Source: an uncultured Collinsella sp.
Lineage (GTDB): Bacteria > Actinomycetota > Coriobacteriia > Coriobacteriales > Coriobacteriaceae
Assembly: GCA_900765185.1 (NCBI GenBank)
Contig: CAAFQT010000266.1
Location: forward strand, 1-17,212
Length of the DNA: 17,212 nt
Direction: 5' to 3'
The notes below the pieces were generated by a model. It saw only the letters and a program-made list of their open reading frames with translations, did no database searches and was not told where the DNA came from. Both the position numbers and the translations under genes were made by a program. This document shows positions 14,548-17,212 of the stretch, piece by piece (position 1 is the stretch's first letter; the number at the start of each line of letters is the position of its first letter).

Positions 14548-15609
14548 CTACTCGGCGTCGGCGAAGCCGTTGGGGTTGTGGCTCTGCCAGTTCCAGCTAT
14601 CGCGGCACATGTCCGCGATGTCGTATTGGGCCTTCCAGCCCATCATGCGCTCGGCCTTGGAGGCATCGCACCAGTTGGCAGCGATGTCACCGGCGCGGCG
14701 CTCGCGGATCACGTAGGGCAGCTCCTTGCCACAAGCCTTGGAGAAGGCGGCGACGACCTCGAGTACCGAGGTGCCGGTGCCGGTGCCCAAGTTAAAGATC
14801 TCGACGCCGGTCTTGCCGTTCATCCAGTTAAGGGCGGCAACGTGACCAGAGGCCAGATCGCACACGTGGATGTAGTCGCGCACGCCGGTGCCGTCGGGGG
14901 TGGGGTAGTCGTTGCCAAAGACCTGAACGGCCTCGAGCTTGCCCACGGCGACCTGGGCGACATAGGGCACCAAGTTGTTGGGGATGCCCTTGGGGTCCTC
15001 GCCGATCAGGCCCGACGGATGAGCGCCAATGGGGTTGAAGTAACGGAGCAGCACGACGTCCCACTCGGGGTCGGCGGTGTGGACGTCCATAAGGATCTGC
15101 TCGATCATCCACTTGGTCCAACCATAGGGGTTGGTCGCGGGCTTCTTAGGATCCTCCTCGGTGACGGGCGGGTTGTCCGGGTCGCCGTAGACGGTCGAGG
15201 AGCTCGAGAAGATGATGGACTTGCAGCCATGGTTGCGCATGACGTCGATGAGCACCAGGGTGTTCTCGATGTTGTTGTGGTAGTACTCGACGGGCTTGCT
15301 CACTGACTCGCCGACGGCCTTAAAGCCGGCAAAGTGGATGACGCGGTCGATCTGATGGGTATCGAAGATCTTGTTCATCGCATCGCGGTCGAGCACGTTG
15401 GCCTCGTAGAAGGTGAGGTTCTTGGCGGCCTCGTCGCCCACGATGGTCTTGACGCGGTCGACGGCGACGGCGCTGGAGTTGGAAAGATCATCGACGATGA
15501 CGACCTGGTAGCCACCCTCGAGCAGCTGAACGACGGTGTGCGAGCCGATAAAGCCGGCGCCACCGGTAACGAGGACGCAGGTGTCTTTGGGGTCGAGTGC
15601 TTTGGACAT
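14548..15609 (-). CDS. galE: UDP-glucose 4-epimerase
   Basis: A 353-residue short-chain dehydrogenase-type epimerase that interconverts UDP-glucose and UDP-galactose in the cytosol using bound NAD. The Rossmann motif TGGAGFIGSH (15-24), VDDLSNSS (39-46), the SSSSTVYG strand (135-142) and the catalytic pair YxxxK (Tyr162 and Lys166 in NPYGWTK) are all present. The C-terminal ERRAGDIA segment is typical of GalE. AGGAGA lies 4 nt before the ATG. It has its own probable promoter and terminator, so it is likely monocistronic. It may serve the Leloir pathway or supply UDP-galactose for cell-surface polymers; no galactokinase or uridylyltransferase gene is in the window. Confidence 0.95.
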   Translation of the reverse strand: MSKALDPKDTCVLVTGGAGFIGSHTVVQLLEGGYQVVIVDDLSNSSAVAVDRVKTIVGDEAAKNLTFYEANVLDRDAMNKIFDTHQIDRVIHFAGFKAVGESVSKPVEYYHNNIENTLVLIDVMRNHGCKSIIFSSSSTVYGDPDNPPVTEEDPKKPATNPYGWTKWMIEQILMDVHTADPEWDVVLLRYFNPIGAHPSGLIGEDPKGIPNNLVPYVAQVAVGKLEAVQVFGNDYPTPDGTGVRDYIHVCDLASGHVAALNWMNGKTGVEIFNLGTGTGTSVLEVVAAFSKACGKELPYVIRERRAGDIAANWCDASKAERMMGWKAQYDIADMCRDSWNWQSHNPNGFADAE

Positions 15610-15646
15610 GTAGTCTCCTATCGAATCAGGAACACTTCTTCAGGGG

Positions 15647-15652
15647 AGTATA
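15647..15652 (-). promoter_or_regulatory. Putative -10 of galE
   Basis: TATACT on the minus strand would give a leader of about 31 nt. The -35 is weak (GATTTG, 17 bp upstream). Confidence 0.4.
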
Positions 15653-15730
15653 GCGCAGGCAGGGACGCCCAAATCGTGCGCTGTGGGAAAAGCAGAGGAT
15701 TATGTTAACGTACTCATATAAGAGCTTGCT

Positions 15731-15757
15731 CAATTGTTACCTCAAATTTGACAATTG
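15731..15757. promoter_or_regulatory. Inverted repeat in the galE / hydrolase divergent region
   Basis: CAATTGT (15731-15737) and ACAATTG (15751-15757) flank 13 nt that include the palindrome CAAATTTG (15743-15750). The segment also carries a perfect TTGACA (15748-15753), but no -10 follows at normal spacing. A protein-binding site is plausible; its identity is unknown. Confidence 0.4.
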
Positions 15758-15875
15758 CTTACGAGCCGCCGACCTTGTAGTTTCCTGCCGTTCGTGGAAA
15801 TCGTTGGGACGCGCCATATGTACGCTAATATGTATGAGTTGAGCGACATATAAATAAGCATGTAACGGAGTACAT

Positions 15876-17081
15876 ATGTCACCAAACAGCGATTCCATCC
15901 TTTCCCAGGAGCTCTCGCGCCGCACTGCCCTTAAGGCCCTGTTCGGCGCCGCTTCTGCGGCAGTTCTTTTTGGCCTGCCCACTCGCGCCCATGCGGCGGA
16001 GGCTTCCAAAGAAACCACCGATAAATTGAATGCCGCCCAGGCCCAGCTCGACGAGGTTCAGGCCCAGCTCGACAGCATCGCAAATGAGTATGCGGCGCTG
16101 GCCAACAAGAATGCCCAGACCCTCAACGACATCGAGAATGTCCAGGGCAAGATTGACGACACGCAGGCCCAGATCGATGAAAAGAAGGCCGAGCTCAAGA
16201 AGAAGCGCAACGACCTTTCCGATCGCGTGGCCGCCAGCTACAAGTCCGGCGGCACGAACATCCTGTCGCTGCTGCTGGCCTCTGGCTCGTTTGAGGAACT
16301 CGTCGCCAACGCGCATTACGTTGAGAAGATCAACAAGAGCGACCGCGATGCCATCGAGGATATCCAGACGATTCAGGCTGAGCTCGACGCGCAGAAGACC
16401 GAGCTCGAAGCACAAAAGGCCAACCTGGAGAAACTCAAGGACCAGCAGACGGCTCAGATGCAGGATATGCAGGCCAAGCAGCAAGAAGTCCAGACCGTGC
16501 TGAACGGTCTTTCCGACGACGTCAAGGAGCTCATGGCTCAGCGCGATTCCGAGATCCTCGCTGCCGCCCAGGCCGAGGAGGCCGCTAGGAAGGCGGCTGC
16601 GGCAGCCGCGGCCTCTGCGAACACGGGCTCTTCTTCGGGTGGTTCGAGCTCGGGCGGCGGCTCGTATGCCAGCGGCACCCCGCAACAGACGGGCGGTTCG
16701 GGCAAGCAGCAGGCCGTCGTCAATGCGTGCTACTCGACGCCTTCTCCCGGCCAGGGCTGGTGTGCTGCCTGGGTTACCAACGTCTTCCGCAATGCCGGCG
16801 TGGGTTATTTTGGCGGCAACGCGTGTGACATGTTCAACGCCTGGTGCTATAGCTCCGACCGCTCGGCGCTGCAGGTGGGCATGATCGTGGCCGATTCCTC
16901 GCACAGCGGCACGGGTGCTCCGGGCCTTATCTACGGTCATGTGGGTATCTACGTTGGCGGTGGCATCGTTATGAGCAACGAGGGTGCCATTACATCGAAG
17001 TCGCTTGATTCGTTTATTAGCTTCTATGGCACTGGCTCTGGCGTGCGTTGGGGCTGGCTTGGCGGTATTGCACTGTCGTAA
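15876..17081 (+). CDS. Secreted coiled-coil peptidoglycan hydrolase (CwlO/PcsB-like with CHAP/NlpC-type domain)
   Basis: A 401-residue exported protein. Residues 1-40 are a signal peptide with a twin-arginine start (SRRTALK, 14-20), a hydrophobic core and an AHA cleavage site. Residues about 46-245 form a long Gln/Glu/Lys/Ala-rich coiled coil containing the PcsB/CwlO-type block SYKSGGTNILSLLLASGSFEEL. A Gly/Ser-rich linker (250-280) follows. The C-terminal domain from about 283 has the cysteine in GQGWCAAWV (Cys296) and histidine in YGHVGIYV (His355), as in CHAP or NlpC/P60 cysteine peptidases. Such proteins cleave peptide cross-links or stems during growth and division, and the coiled coil usually keeps them inhibited until activated by an FtsEX-type partner, which is not in this window. 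GGAG lies 5 nt before the ATG. A possible -10 (TATAAA, 15849-15854) is close upstream. Confidence 0.87.
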   Translation: MSPNSDSILSQELSRRTALKALFGAASAAVLFGLPTRAHAAEASKETTDKLNAAQAQLDEVQAQLDSIANEYAALANKNAQTLNDIENVQGKIDDTQAQIDEKKAELKKKRNDLSDRVAASYKSGGTNILSLLLASGSFEELVANAHYVEKINKSDRDAIEDIQTIQAELDAQKTELEAQKANLEKLKDQQTAQMQDMQAKQQEVQTVLNGLSDDVKELMAQRDSEILAAAQAEEAARKAAAAAAASANTGSSSGGSSSGGGSYASGTPQQTGGSGKQQAVVNACYSTPSPGQGWCAAWVTNVFRNAGVGYFGGNACDMFNAWCYSSDRSALQVGMIVADSSHSGTGAPGLIYGHVGIYVGGGIVMSNEGAITSKSLDSFISFYGTGSGVRWGWLGGIALS

Positions 17082-17102
17082 AGCCGACTGGGCCGCGTGC
17101 CC

Positions 17103-17212
17103 GCCCGCAATATATTTGATTGCCTGCTCGGGCAGTCCTGCGCAAGACGAAGGCCACATTAAGTGGCCTTCTTTGCGTGCGGAACTCGCGATCAATCAAA
17201 TATATTGCGGGC
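17103..17212. repeat. 20-bp perfect inverted repeat enclosing a terminator
   Basis: GCCCGCAATATATTTGATTG (17103-17122) is repeated as an exact reverse complement at 17193-17212, the last base of the window, so the arm may continue outside. The arms have an AT-rich core in GC-rich surroundings. Seventy bp separate them. Confidence 0.9.
17148..17175 (+). terminator. Terminator after the hydrolase gene
   Basis: GAAGGCCAC (17149-17157) and GTGGCCTTC (17163-17171) enclose ATTAA and are followed by TTTG. An outer CGCAA/TTGCG pair extends the stem after an internal loop. It sits inside the 20-bp inverted repeat. Confidence 0.8.

Noticed and set aside
15820..15840. A WalR-type box (two TGTWAH half-sites) before the hydrolase gene
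   Set aside because: TGTACG and TGTATG occur, but they are 12 bp apart rather than 11 and the half-sites do not fit the consensus.

Overview
The window looks like chromosome of a high-GC Gram-positive gut bacterium. The best guess is Coriobacteriia (Collinsella or a close relative, Actinomycetota). This rests on base composition, Tat-type lipoprotein and secretion signals, a CwlM-like peptidoglycan-binding protein, and the mix of PTS and ABC sugar uptake. The genus is inferred from gene style, not from a marker gene.

Layout. (1) Positions 1-1782, minus strand: a CwlM-like protein with two peptidoglycan-binding domains, running off the left edge, preceded by a polyprenyl (geranylgeranyl-type) diphosphate synthase. 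(2) 1898-5390: a divergent pair. On the minus strand is an alpha-glucoside/maltose-type PTS IICB permease fused to a complete HAD (Cof-type) phosphatase domain. On the plus strand is a TreR-like GntR/UTRA repressor closed by a strong hairpin terminator. (3) 5391-10083, plus strand: a four-gene sugar ABC importer (lipoprotein, two permeases, MsmX/MalK-type ATPase with a lysine-rich insertion) and its terminator. (4) 10084-10365: a non-coding stretch between two convergent terminators holding three evenly spaced 57-bp inverted-repeat units. (5) 10366-15660, minus strand: alpha-glucan phosphorylase, 4-alpha-glucanotransferase and UDP-glucose 4-epimerase, with terminators and an intercistronic hairpin. 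(6) 15661-17212, plus strand: a secreted coiled-coil plus CHAP/NlpC-like peptidoglycan hydrolase (CwlO/PcsB style), then a terminator enclosed by 20-bp perfect inverted repeats that reach the window edge.

How the parts fit. Regions 2-5 read as an alpha-glucan (maltose, trehalose or maltodextrin) utilisation locus. The ABC importer would bring in oligosaccharides, and the PTS-HAD fusion may import a disaccharide as its phosphate and dephosphorylate it. MalQ and the phosphorylase would convert the glucan to glucose and glucose-1-phosphate, and GalE links to UDP-sugars. A palindrome close to TTGTTTAAACAA appears at the PTS promoter, the repressor's own promoter, twice before the ABC operon, and inside the malQ promoter. 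This suggests one regulon, probably controlled by the GntR protein. The triple inverted-repeat array, the PTS-HAD fusion and the terminal inverted repeat are the least ordinary items.
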